This document shows, one piece after another, positions 48,571-57,250 of a stretch of DNA of 64,000 nt. This stretch comes from Mycobacterium deserti (GTDB taxonomy: Bacteria; Actinomycetota; Actinomycetes; Mycobacteriales; Mycobacteriaceae), in NCBI RefSeq assembly GCF_025345615.1, contig NZ_JAODWD010000004.1:124001-188000 (forward strand). The letters run 5' to 3'. A model generated the notes under the pieces. It was not told where the DNA came from. It searched no databases and saw only the letters and a program-made list of their open reading frames with translations. The translations under genes were made by a program, and so were the position numbers. How positions within the stretch are numbered: the first letter of the stretch is position 1; every line of letters starts with the position of its first letter.

Positions 48571-50115
48571 CTACAACCTGCGCTTGAGCCGATCGCGATA
48601 CGAACGCCCGTCCGGATCGTAGAGAAACCGGTATGCGGGTTCTGCCCACAGCCGGGTGAGCGGCCCCAATTCCTCGGGTCGGTGTGGCCGCAACCGCCCC
48701 GGCGGCCTGGCTCCTTTACACCCGGACTCGTACCATGCGTCCAAATCCTCTGCCGCAGATATGATTTCGGCGACTGCGGTCTGCGGGTCGGCGAGTCCGC
48801 CGTCTTCGCTGCCGTCGTCGGCCCGGTCCAGATGCTCTCGCATCAATCGCAACCGCAGGTCCCGAGCGAAGACGCCCTCGGAGTCGAGTACGGCACAGGA
48901 CAACTCGCTGTCGTGGGTCCACGATCGGCGGTTGAAATTGTCACTGCCCACCGACGCCCAGATGTCGTCGATGACGCACACTTTGGCGTGCACGTACACC
49001 GGCGTCCCCTCGTGGTTCTCGACGTCGAACACGTGAACCCGGTCGGGCCCGGCCGCCCGGCACACATCGATCGCATGGCTTCGACCGATCATGTTCGGCG
49101 GCAACGCCAGTCGGCCGTCCACATCTGGATACCGCGGAACGACCGCGACCACGTGCAGATCGGGGTTCTTCTGCAACGCCGCAGCGAAAAGCCGCGCGAC
49201 CCGCTTGGACCACAGGTACTGGTCTTCGAGGTAGATCAGCCTGCGCGCACGGTGAACCGCTTTGGTGTAGCCGCGGGCGATGCTGCGCTCACCACGCGGT
49301 GCGAAGTCGTACGAGAAGTGCGCGTCCGGATAGGTGCGCAGCACCTGCACGGAGTGTGGACCGCACGGCGGTGGGTCGGGCGGCTGGTCCGGTAGCCGTC
49401 CCGCCGTCAGGTCAGCGTTGCGCAGTTTGTCCATGACCCACGCGATCGGCGACATCATGTCCAGCGACGAAGAGTCGTTCCAGCGTTCGCGAAAGGTGGC
49501 GTCGAGCGCGCCGACCGCCGGACCCTGCACGCGCAGTTGCACGTCATGCCACGGCGGACGGTCTCCGTAACGCGGCGACATCTGCACCGCTTGCGGGTCG
49601 CCGCGATGTGAGGCGTCGTCACGGCGCGAGTGACACAGGTCGATGCCGCCGACGAACGCCACGTCGCGCTCGGGCGCTGCCGGGTGCCGGATGACGACCA
49701 ACTTCTGGTGGTGCGATCCGCCGATCCGGACTCGCTGGTCGAGCAGTACCTCGCCGCCAGCCTCCTCGATCGCCTCCCCTAGATGCTGGTTCTCTTCCTC
49801 GCTGTACGCGAACTTGTCCAGATGCGAGCGCCACACAAGTCCCTTGACGACGACGCCTCGTTCGGCCGCCTTGCAGAAGAGTTCGGCAATGGTCGGTCCG
49901 GCGTCACGGACCTTCTGGTCCGGGTCCCCCCGCCAGTCGGTGAAGAACACGTAGTCGCCTGACGACAGTGCGTCGACCTCGGTCGCCAACCGATCGAAGT
50001 ACGTCGACCCGTGAATCAACGGCTCCGTCCGGTTGCCCTCACACCAGGTCGGAATGTCGGATGCCGGGTTGCCACGCTCTGCCTTGGTGAGGAACCACTC
50101 GGTCAAGTCCGGCAT
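48571..50115 (-). CDS. Phospholipase D-like (HKD) phosphodiesterase
   Basis: A 514-residue protein with two HKD half-sites. The first is HHQKLVVIRHPAAPERDVAFVGGIDL (near 130-155), with an insertion between Lys and Asp. The second, VHAKVCVIDDIWASVGSDNFNRRS (near 375-398), is canonical HxKx4D. Such enzymes hydrolyse or transfer phosphatidyl groups. There is no signal peptide, so it is probably cytoplasmic. The ATG at 50115 is chosen because it starts the first conserved block PDLTEWFLTK. Confidence 0.88.
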   Translation of the reverse strand: MPDLTEWFLTKAERGNPASDIPTWCEGNRTEPLIHGSTYFDRLATEVDALSSGDYVFFTDWRGDPDQKVRDAGPTIAELFCKAAERGVVVKGLVWRSHLDKFAYSEEENQHLGEAIEEAGGEVLLDQRVRIGGSHHQKLVVIRHPAAPERDVAFVGGIDLCHSRRDDASHRGDPQAVQMSPRYGDRPPWHDVQLRVQGPAVGALDATFRERWNDSSSLDMMSPIAWVMDKLRNADLTAGRLPDQPPDPPPCGPHSVQVLRTYPDAHFSYDFAPRGERSIARGYTKAVHRARRLIYLEDQYLWSKRVARLFAAALQKNPDLHVVAVVPRYPDVDGRLALPPNMIGRSHAIDVCRAAGPDRVHVFDVENHEGTPVYVHAKVCVIDDIWASVGSDNFNRRSWTHDSELSCAVLDSEGVFARDLRLRLMREHLDRADDGSEDGGLADPQTAVAEIISAAEDLDAWYESGCKGARPPGRLRPHRPEELGPLTRLWAEPAYRFLYDPDGRSYRDRLKRRL

Positions 50116-50317
50116 GCCTAGGTAATCCCCGCATCGACGTCGGCGAAAACCCAACGGAGCGGTGGTGGGTACCCGGAAGCCTCACGGCCGAACTGAGCAA
50201 ATGCCTACTCTACAAGATCATGCAGTTTCAGCAAACACTGCCGTGGAGCCTCTCCGGCCCGCGGTCGCCGCATTCGGGGGTCGATCTGCGAACCACCATC
50301 CCTCGCTCGGTTGACAC

Positions 50318-50388
50318 CTGTTCATCAACTGTTCACACTTAGCGATAACCGCCTGCCAGACAATGAAATTCGGCGGTTACTCCGCCGA
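50318..50388 (+). promoter_or_regulatory. Direct repeat and hairpin upstream of the PAS gene
   Basis: The 298-base gap before 50414 holds two structures. CTGTTCA is directly repeated at 50318 and 50329 (11 bases apart), just after a TTGACA at 50311. Then TCGGCGG (50370-50376) pairs perfectly with CCGCCGA (50382-50388) around a TTACT loop, 25 bases before the PAS start. The first could be an operator/promoter and the second a leader hairpin. Nothing else coding-like is seen in 50116-50413. Confidence 0.4.
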
Positions 50389-50413
50389 CACGCCTACCGA
50401 CAGCTAGCAAACA

Positions 50414-50845
50414 ATGCCAGAAGTTGACCATAATCTCCCTGTGAACCGACGACGCAGTGCGCAGCACACCCAGTCACCCGCGACCGTGTTGGACGAGATG
50501 CCCGCGCGCGTCGTGCTAGAACGGATGCCGGTTCCGGTGCTGGCCATCGGCGAAGACGGGTCTCTGATGTTCGCCAACGCCGCATTCGCCGAGATGCTCG
50601 GCCACAGTGCCGAGACCCTCGCAGCGCTGAAATTCCACGAGATCTTCCAGGCCGCCACACGCGACGAGCCGCCCGTGTCATTGGTGCACGCCTACGCCGG
50701 CGAAATCGTTGCGTTGATGCACGCCGACGGCTCCGTGGTGCGAGCCAAGATGAGCAAGTCGGCGCTGCTTCGGGAGAACGAACTGATGGCCTTGGCTACG
50801 TTCGATGATCTCACCGAGCAGCTCTGGACGCAGGGCCGACGCTAG
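50414..50845 (+). CDS. Small PAS-domain protein
   Basis: A 143-residue protein made almost only of one PAS domain (about 35-140). It has PVPVLAIGEDGSLMFANAAFAEMLGHSAETLAALKFHEIF and ends ALATFDDLTEQLWTQG. No kinase, HTH or GGDEF output is attached, so it must act by binding a partner or ligand. It ends overlapping the convergent TetR gene by four bases. Confidence 0.8.
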   Translation: MPEVDHNLPVNRRRSAQHTQSPATVLDEMPARVVLERMPVPVLAIGEDGSLMFANAAFAEMLGHSAETLAALKFHEIFQAATRDEPPVSLVHAYAGEIVALMHADGSVVRAKMSKSALLRENELMALATFDDLTEQLWTQGRR

Positions 50846-51519
50846 GTCGCCGACGCGTTCAGGTGCCGGCTCGCCTGCCGCGCGATGAACTGACCGAAGA
50901 ACGGGACCGACGCCTCGGGCACGAGTGTCGGAAGAAGAAGCTCCCATGCCTTTAGCACCCGGGTCACGATGTCGGAGCCGTCTTCCAGGCACGTCGAGAA
51001 CACATGCACGCCCAAAAGGGCGCCGACAACGAAATGGCCCACGGAGTCGGGATCGAGATCGGCACGCACATCGCCTTCGACCTGCGCCTTCTGGATCTGA
51101 TCGACCGTTTCGGCGATCCAGCTGCGGTAGTGACCCGCGGCGAGCTCGTTGAACTTGGCGAAAAGTACCAGTAGGTGTCCGCCGGTCCGCGCCAGCTTGT
51201 CAGTGCTGGCGAGTTCCGCGGCCACGAGCGTGCCTTGGATCAAGGTCTCAAGTGCCGGCGACGACGCCGACGAGAGCTTGTAGGCCGCAAACATCTTGCG
51301 GACGGCCTCTTCGATGATCGCGACCGCCAATGACTCTTTCGAGTCGAAATGGTGGTACAGCGCGCCCTTGGTCACGTCGACCCGGGTGATGATGTCGCCT
51401 AGATTCGTGCTCGCGTAGCCGACTTCGTCGAACAGATCGACGGCGGCGTTGATGATGTTGCGCCGCGTGATCTCAGATCTGGGCTGGCGAGCCACCGTCG
51501 TCGGCCTCCCCCGGAACAT
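50842..51519 (-). CDS. TetR-family regulator (gamma-butyrolactone-receptor-like)
   Basis: A 225-residue TetR protein. The HTH is in RRNIINAAVDLFDEVGYASTNLGDIITRVDVTKGALYHHFDSKE (about 19-62). The pattern GALYHHFDSKESLA and the overall length resemble actinobacterial butyrolactone-receptor relatives (ScbR/ArpA type), though the ligand is unknown. The start may be ATG 51519 or GTG 51495. It is divergent from the sugar cluster across 470 bases and could control it. Confidence 0.85.
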   Translation of the reverse strand: MFRGRPTTVARQPRSEITRRNIINAAVDLFDEVGYASTNLGDIITRVDVTKGALYHHFDSKESLAVAIIEEAVRKMFAAYKLSSASSPALETLIQGTLVAAELASTDKLARTGGHLLVLFAKFNELAAGHYRSWIAETVDQIQKAQVEGDVRADLDPDSVGHFVVGALLGVHVFSTCLEDGSDIVTRVLKAWELLLPTLVPEASVPFFGQFIARQASRHLNASAT

Positions 51520-51992
51520 CGCGATCCATCAAGCGTGACCTCGGCACAACGCCGACGTCCGGCCAGGCCAGCGTAGCAGTGTGCAGACCTTGACGCGGGC
51601 GATGCGCGCCGACGACATCGTCAATATCGGCGGTTTCAGCAACTTTCTGGCGCTCGCCCCGCGAGTTCGACTCACCAAGATCAGCGAACTTCCTCCGGAC
51701 GGGCGACTGTTAGGCAGGCCACACTTCCCAAATCATTCTAAAGGTATGTACTATCCCCTCTATGCGTTCCATCGGTCGGTTATTCGGCGGCTCAGTGCAG
51801 CTACCCAGAATGACAGCCCCAGCGACTGTGGGCGGCGAACCTCGCACCGTTGGGGCCTGTCGCCGTCGCCGGAACGGTGAGCACGTGGTTCCGCAAATCA
51901 AAGCCATGGCTATGAATGCGCCGACACGCATTTCTGGCGAAGGCCTCGCAACCCGGTCGTCGACCACGCCGAACGGCCCGAAGGAGTAGATG
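51520..51992. other. 473-base gap upstream of the glycan cluster
   Basis: No convincing gene is present. A plus-strand GTG frame from 51581 looks weakly coding for about 45 codons and then loses coding bias. Around 51720-51770 the composition falls to A/T-rich (AAATCATTCTAAAGG...ATGTACTATCC), the most promoter-like stretch in the neighbourhood. It presumably carries the promoters for the TetR gene and for the ten-gene cluster. Confidence 0.5.
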
Positions 51993-52799
51993 ATGAAGGT
52001 AGTCCTGTTCTGTGGCGGCTACGGCATGCGAATGCGAACCGCCGAGAGCGACGTGATCCCCAAGCCTCTGCAAATGGTGGGTCCACGCCCGTTGCTGTGG
52101 CACGTGATGCGCTACTACGCACACTTCGGCCACAAGGAGTTCATCCTCTGCCTCGGCTACGGCGCCGAGAAGATCAAGGACTTCTTCCTCAACTACCGCG
52201 AGACCGAGTCGAACGACTTCGTCATGCGGGGCGGCGATGTCGAACTCTTGTCCTCCGACATCGCAGACTGGACAGTCACTTTCGTCGACACCGGCCTGGA
52301 ATCCCCGATTGGTGAACGGCTCCGGCGTGTGCGGCCCTATCTCGGCGACGACGAGTATTTCCTGGCGAACTATGCCGACGTACTGACCGATGCGCCGCTG
52401 GACAAGATCGTCGATCGAGTCGTCAGCGCGAAGGCTGCCGCCTCCATGCTGATCGTCCCGCCGCAGCAGTCCTTCCACTGCGTCGATGTCACCGAATCCG
52501 GTGAGGTCAAAGAGATTCTGCCGGTCAGCCAGTTCCCGGTCTGGGAGAACGGTGGCTACTTCGTGCTGAGCCAGGAGGTCATCGACCTCATCCCACCCGG
52601 CGGCGACCTGGTCGCGGACGCCTGCGGCGCGCTGACCGGCACGGGCAGGCTCATCGGGTACCGCCATGACGGGTTCTGGAAGCCCGCAGACACTTTCAAG
52701 GAGCGTGCCGAACTCGACGCCGGCTACAACAGTGGCGATCGGCCCTGGATGGTGTGGGAGACCGAGGATCGCGCAGCGCTGGCCGGTACACCGGCATGA
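51993..52799 (+). CDS. Sugar-1-phosphate nucleotidyltransferase (glucose-1-phosphate cytidylyltransferase-like, RfbF)
   Basis: A 268-residue enzyme that would activate a sugar phosphate with a nucleotide. It follows RfbF in layout: MKVVLFCGGYGMRMR (the usual GGxGTR loop has Met for Thr), PKPLQMVGPRPLLWHVMRYY, NYADVLTD metal site, ENGGYFVLS and PWMVWE near the C-terminus. The ATG at 51993 has AAGGAG six bases upstream, better placed than for ATG 51990. It overlaps the PIG-L gene as ATGA. Nucleotide choice (CTP or other) is inferred. Confidence 0.85.
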   Translation: MKVVLFCGGYGMRMRTAESDVIPKPLQMVGPRPLLWHVMRYYAHFGHKEFILCLGYGAEKIKDFFLNYRETESNDFVMRGGDVELLSSDIADWTVTFVDTGLESPIGERLRRVRPYLGDDEYFLANYADVLTDAPLDKIVDRVVSAKAAASMLIVPPQQSFHCVDVTESGEVKEILPVSQFPVWENGGYFVLSQEVIDLIPPGGDLVADACGALTGTGRLIGYRHDGFWKPADTFKERAELDAGYNSGDRPWMVWETEDRAALAGTPA

Positions 52800-53464
52800 T
52801 CGAGCTGTCGACCGGCTCGCTGTCCAGCGTGGCGGTGATCGGCGCGCACTGCGACGACATCGTGATCGGTGCAGGCGCCACGCTGCTGCAGATCACCGAA
52901 CGTCATCCCGACATCGAGGTGCACGCCCTGGTGCTGACCGGCGCCGGGACCGAGCGGGAAATCGAAGAGAAGGCTGCGCTGACCGCATTCTGCGGCGAGG
53001 CGGGCGTCCGGCTGACGGTCGCCGACCTGCCCGACGGGCGGCTGCCCGAGAACTGGTCACGCGTCAAACGGATATTGGCCGAGTTTCGCCGTGGCTGCGA
53101 TCCCGACGTCGTCTTCGCGCCGCACCGGCACGACCGGCATCAGGATCACCGGCTGATCGCCGAAATTGTCCCGACCGAGTTTCGCGATCACCTGACGCTG
53201 GGCTACGAGATTCTCAAGTGGGAATCCGACTTGCCGAATCCCCATATCTATCAACCGATCTCCGAGACCACCGCGCGGCGCAAGGCTGCACTGCTCGACC
53301 TGTACTACCCCTCGCAGGCCGGCCACGACTGGTTCGACGAGGAGTCGTTTCTCGCCATCATGCGAGTGCGGGGCGCGCAGTGCCGCAGTCGCTACGCCGA
53401 AGCATTCATCTGCGAGAAGGCCACGTTGGCCTTGCGCGCCGGTGACCCGACAGCCAGGAGCTGA
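52796..53464 (+). CDS. PIG-L (LmbE-like) N-deacetylase
   Basis: A 222-residue zinc deacetylase of the MshB/PIG-L type. The metal motif GAHCDDIVIGAGAT (about 17-30) and the HRHDRHQDHR block (about 107-116) are complete. It would remove an acetyl group from an N-acetyl sugar or sugar precursor. The ATG overlaps the previous stop. Next to the nucleotidyltransferase and epimerases, it suggests the glycan contains a free or re-acylated amino sugar. Confidence 0.87.
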   Translation: MIELSTGSLSSVAVIGAHCDDIVIGAGATLLQITERHPDIEVHALVLTGAGTEREIEEKAALTAFCGEAGVRLTVADLPDGRLPENWSRVKRILAEFRRGCDPDVVFAPHRHDRHQDHRLIAEIVPTEFRDHLTLGYEILKWESDLPNPHIYQPISETTARRKAALLDLYYPSQAGHDWFDEESFLAIMRVRGAQCRSRYAEAFICEKATLALRAGDPTARS

Positions 53465-53465
53465 C

Positions 53466-54488
53466 ATGCGCATACTCGTCACGGGCACAGAGGGCTATCT
53501 CGGCGCTCTGCTCGCACCCGAACTGATGGCCGACGGACACGAGGTCGTCGGTCTGGACACCGGCTACTACAAGGCCGGCTGGCTGTACAACACCAATTCC
53601 TCGACACCACACACCCTGGCGTGTGATCTGCGCGAGGTCACGCCTGACGATCTGCGCGGCTACGACGCCGTCGTGCACATGGCCGAATTGTCGAACGACC
53701 CGATCGGCTCGCTGATCGGCGACGTCACCTACGACGTCAACCATCTGGGCAGCGTGCACCTGGCCCGGTGCGCGAAAAGCGCTGGAGTCAAGCGGTTCGT
53801 GTACATGTCTTCCTGCAGCGTGTACGGCATCGCGGAGGGGACCGTCGACGAGGACAGCCCGATCAATCCATTGACCGCCTACGCCAAGTGCAAGGCACTC
53901 GTCGAGCGGGACCTCACGGCCATGGCCGACGACGACTTCTCGCCGACCTTCCTGCGCAATGCCACCGCGTTCGGCGCGTCACCCCGAATGCGTTTCGACA
54001 TTGTGCTCAACAACCTGTGCGGGTTGGCCTGGACCGAACACCGCATCGCGATGACGAGCGACGGAACACCGGTGCGGCCACTGGTTCACGCACTCGACAT
54101 TGCGCAGGCCATCCGGTGTGCGCTGCGCGCCGACCGCGAGCGGGTGCACGCGTTGGTGGTCAACGTCGGATCCGACCAGGCCAACTACACGGTCCGCGAA
54201 ATCGCCGAGACTGTGGCGCGCGAATTCCCCGGCTGTGACCTGACATTCGGGGAACCGAGTGCAGATGAACGCAGCTACCGCGTCGCATTCGGAAAGATCC
54301 GCGAGGTTTTCGGCGACTTCGCGGCCGCATGGGATGTCGCAGCGGGCGCGCAGCAGCTGCACCGGATCTTCGACAACATCGCGATGGAGCCGGAGACGTT
54401 CTACGGCCGCGGTCACACGCGGCTCAAACAAATCGAGTATCTGCTCAAGACCGGTCAGGTCGACGACCAATTGTTCTGGAAGGCATAA
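53466..54488 (+). CDS. NAD-dependent epimerase/dehydratase (extended SDR)
   Basis: A 340-residue extended SDR acting on a nucleotide sugar. It has the nucleotide motif TGTEGYLG (6-13), SSCSVYG, catalytic YAKCK and a C-terminal sugar-binding part. The ATG is immediately after the PIG-L stop and starts directly at the first strand. The reaction (epimerase versus 4-reductase or dehydratase) cannot be fixed from the sequence. Confidence 0.9.
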   Translation: MRILVTGTEGYLGALLAPELMADGHEVVGLDTGYYKAGWLYNTNSSTPHTLACDLREVTPDDLRGYDAVVHMAELSNDPIGSLIGDVTYDVNHLGSVHLARCAKSAGVKRFVYMSSCSVYGIAEGTVDEDSPINPLTAYAKCKALVERDLTAMADDDFSPTFLRNATAFGASPRMRFDIVLNNLCGLAWTEHRIAMTSDGTPVRPLVHALDIAQAIRCALRADRERVHALVVNVGSDQANYTVREIAETVAREFPGCDLTFGEPSADERSYRVAFGKIREVFGDFAAAWDVAAGAQQLHRIFDNIAMEPETFYGRGHTRLKQIEYLLKTGQVDDQLFWKA

Positions 54489-54490
54489 CC

Positions 54491-55039
54491 GTGAGGTATA
54501 CCCCCACCGAAGTCGACGGCGTGATGATCGTCGACATCGAACCACACCACGACGCCCGCGGTTTCTTCGCCCGGTCGTTCTGCGCGGACGACTTCGAGAG
54601 CCACGGACTCGACGAGGCTGTGGCGCAGACCAACATCTCCTACAACCGCGTGCGGGGCACGCTGCGCGGCCTGCACCGGCAGATCCCGCCGTACCGGGAA
54701 GCCAAGCTGGTGCGCTGCACCCGCGGCGCCATCGTCGACGTGGCCGTCGACGTCCGGCCCGAGTCGCCGACCCACGGACGACACGTGAAGGTCGAACTGA
54801 CCGCGGAGAACCATCGTGCCCTGTTTTTGCCGCCGTACGTTGCGCACGGCTTCCAGACACTGGTCGACGACACCGAGGTCGTCTACCAGGTCAGCGGTCC
54901 CTACGCACCCGCAGGTGAGCAGGGCTTCCGTTACGACGACGAGGATTTCGGGATCACCTGGCCACTACCCGTGGCAGTCATCTCCGATAAGGACGCCAAC
55001 TGGCCGCTGGTCGCGGAGCTAAGGAGTGCAGCACGATGA
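54491..55039 (+). CDS. RmlC-like dTDP-sugar 3,5-epimerase
   Basis: A 182-residue cupin. RmlC active-site features are kept: RGLHRQ with the catalytic His, EAKLVRCTRGAIVDVAVDVR, AHGFQTL and a Tyr-containing VVYQVSGPYAP. The start GTG has GGAAGG upstream in the end of the previous gene. Because the cluster lacks rmlA, rmlB and rmlD, it probably serves a different hexose than rhamnose, or borrows intermediates from the rhamnose pathway elsewhere. Confidence 0.88.
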   Translation: MRYTPTEVDGVMIVDIEPHHDARGFFARSFCADDFESHGLDEAVAQTNISYNRVRGTLRGLHRQIPPYREAKLVRCTRGAIVDVAVDVRPESPTHGRHVKVELTAENHRALFLPPYVAHGFQTLVDDTEVVYQVSGPYAPAGEQGFRYDDEDFGITWPLPVAVISDKDANWPLVAELRSAAR

Positions 55040-56355
55040 TGATGGGTATCGACGCGCTGCTCGCGGAGCGGGCGCGGCAGGGCAAGCCAATCCAGGTGGC
55101 GATCGCCGGCTGTGGGTTCATGGGCCGCGGTCTGGTGAACCAGATCGTCAACAGCGTTCCGGGGATGCGGCTCGCGGCGATCGCCGTGCGCAACGTCGAA
55201 CAGGCGATCAAGGCGTGCGGCGAGGCCGGCATCGACGAAGTCGTGGTCGCCGACAGCCTGCACAAGCTGGAATACGCAATGCGTTGCGAAATCCCGGTTG
55301 TGACAAATGATTTCGAGCTGATCACCAAGGCTGACGGCATCGATGTGGTCATCGACGTCACCGGCGCGGTGGAGTTCGGCTGCCACCTGGCGCTCAACTG
55401 CTTCTCCAACGGCAAGCACCTGGTGCTGATGAATGCCGAGGTCGATGCGACCGTCGGCGCCGAACTGGGACGCCGAGCCGACGCCGCCGGCGTGGTATTC
55501 ACCGGGTGCGACGGCGATCAGCCCGGCGTGCAGATGAATCTCATCCGGTTCGTCCGCAGCATCGGTGTGACGCCGCTTGTCAGCGGAAACATCAAGGGTC
55601 TGCAGGATCCGTATCGCAATCCGACCACCCAGGAGGGGTTCGCCCGCCGCTGGGGCCAGGACCCCTGGATGGTCACGAGTTTCGCCGACGGCACAAAGAT
55701 GAGCGTTGAACAGTCGATCGTCGCCAACGCGGTCGGGATGTCGGTGCACAAGCGCGGCATGCTCGGGCGCGACCACGAAGGACATGTCGACGAGCTGACC
55801 GATTGGTACGACATCGAGGAACTGCGCTCCCTCGGCGGAGCGGTCGACTACGTCGTCGGCGCCAAGCCCAACCCCGGGGTGTACTGCCTTGGCACACATG
55901 ATGATCCGAAGCAGCGGCACTATCTCGAGCTCTACAAGCTCGGAAAGGGCCCGCTGTACAGCTTCTACACCCCGTACCACCTGTGCCACTTCGAGGTGCC
56001 CATCACGGCGGCGCGCGCGGTGCTGTGGGGTGAGGCCACTGTGCGTGCGCAGTCGACGCGGTACGTCGAGGCGGTGGCCACCGCCAAGATCGATCTCAAA
56101 GCGGGCACGGTGCTGGACCGGCTCGGCGGATACCACTACTACGGGGAAGCCGAGAAGGCGCACATCGCCCGTGAGGAGCGGTTGCTTCCGATCGGAGCGG
56201 CCGAGGGTTGCCGACTCGTCCGGGATCTGCCGAAGGACTCGGCGATCACCTACGACGACGTCGTCCTCCCGCAAGGACGCCTGGTTGATCAGCTTCTCGA
56301 CGCGCAGTCCAGGCTGCCCATCGGCAGGCCGCCCGGTCTTCTGACGGGAGCGTGA
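55036..56355 (+). CDS. NAD(P)-dependent oxidoreductase with C-terminal SAF domain
   Basis: A 439-residue protein. It has a homoserine-dehydrogenase-like NAD(P) fold (VAIAGCGFMGRGLVNQI, about 22-38) and catalytic region (DGDQPGVQMNLIRF, KGLQDPYRNPTTQEGFA), then a SAF/antifreeze-like domain (about 350-410). This combination is found in sugar and secondary-metabolite clusters, but the substrate is not established. The start is one of three ATG codons from 55036; AAGGAG is nine bases upstream. Confidence 0.82.
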   Translation: MMMGIDALLAERARQGKPIQVAIAGCGFMGRGLVNQIVNSVPGMRLAAIAVRNVEQAIKACGEAGIDEVVVADSLHKLEYAMRCEIPVVTNDFELITKADGIDVVIDVTGAVEFGCHLALNCFSNGKHLVLMNAEVDATVGAELGRRADAAGVVFTGCDGDQPGVQMNLIRFVRSIGVTPLVSGNIKGLQDPYRNPTTQEGFARRWGQDPWMVTSFADGTKMSVEQSIVANAVGMSVHKRGMLGRDHEGHVDELTDWYDIEELRSLGGAVDYVVGAKPNPGVYCLGTHDDPKQRHYLELYKLGKGPLYSFYTPYHLCHFEVPITAARAVLWGEATVRAQSTRYVEAVATAKIDLKAGTVLDRLGGYHYYGEAEKAHIAREERLLPIGAAEGCRLVRDLPKDSAITYDDVVLPQGRLVDQLLDAQSRLPIGRPPGLLTGA

Positions 56356-56362
56356 GGTCGCC

Positions 56363-57250
56363 GTGACCGACGCACGCGCCACTGTGGCCGTACGAATGGC
56401 CATCCGCGGCAACATCATCGAGCGCCTTGATGTCGACGACGTCATCGACGTCGTCACCACCCGGTTGAAGGGGGGAATCCCCCGCGGTCTCGCGGTCGGA
56501 TCGGTCAACCTCGACCATCTGCATCACTTCGGCGACGACAGTGCATTGGGTGTACAGCCGGGCCCGGAATGGCTCTTGCTGGCAGACGGCATGCCGATCG
56601 CGTGGCGCGGCCAGCTGCTGACATCGGCACCGTGGCCGCGGGTGACCGGCGCCGACCTGCTGCCGCGCATCCTGCAACTCGCCGAGCAGCGTGGGCACCG
56701 GATCGGGTTCCTCGGCGGGACAACCGAAACGCTCGGGCTGCTGTCCGAGCGGCTGGCCGAGCAATACCCGCGTATCAAGATCGCAGGCACCTGGTCCCCC
56801 GATCCGGACGAGCTGGAGGCACGTTCGGCGGACATCGCCGCCGAGATCCGAGCGGCCCGCACCGAGATCCTCGTGGTGAGTCTCGGCAAGCCGCGACAGG
56901 AACGCTGGATCGTCAAGTACGGAACCGCAACGGGCGCCGACGTTTTCCTTCCCTTCGGCGCCGCGGTCGACTTCTTCGCAGGCACTAAGCGCCGCGCGCC
57001 AGGATGGATGCAACGCGTCGGGCTCGAGTGGTTCTACCGGCTCAGCCGCGAACCGCGCCGGCTCGCCCGCCGATACCTGATTCAGGGCCCCGCCGCGTTG
57101 GTCCAGGCGGTGCGCGCCAAACTGATCCACGCGCCCGGCGTCTACTACGCCGCCGCTCCCACAACGCATGACCCGTCCCGCAGTGCCCCTCTCCCCCAAC
57201 GAGTCACTGCCGGCGAGCGACGCGCCGTCGGTGCCGACTCGCGCCGATGA
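56363..57250 (+). CDS. WecG/TagA/CpsF-family glycosyltransferase (GT26)
   Basis: A 295-residue GT26 enzyme that adds the second sugar to an undecaprenyl-linked primer. Motifs are LADGMPIAWRGQLL, LGKPRQERW and GAAVDFFAGTKRRAPGWMQRVGLEWFYRL, the last being the membrane-associating tail. GTG start, seven bases after the SAF gene. It indicates that the glycan is built on a polyprenyl carrier inside the cell and then flipped. Confidence 0.92.
   Translation: MTDARATVAVRMAIRGNIIERLDVDDVIDVVTTRLKGGIPRGLAVGSVNLDHLHHFGDDSALGVQPGPEWLLLADGMPIAWRGQLLTSAPWPRVTGADLLPRILQLAEQRGHRIGFLGGTTETLGLLSERLAEQYPRIKIAGTWSPDPDELEARSADIAAEIRAARTEILVVSLGKPRQERWIVKYGTATGADVFLPFGAAVDFFAGTKRRAPGWMQRVGLEWFYRLSREPRRLARRYLIQGPAALVQAVRAKLIHAPGVYYAAAPTTHDPSRSAPLPQRVTAGERRAVGADSRR

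Noticed and set aside
51581..51880. Possible 99-residue gene upstream of the glycan cluster
   Set aside because: Coding bias fades after about 45 codons, there is no ribosome site and no recognisable family; treated as intergenic.
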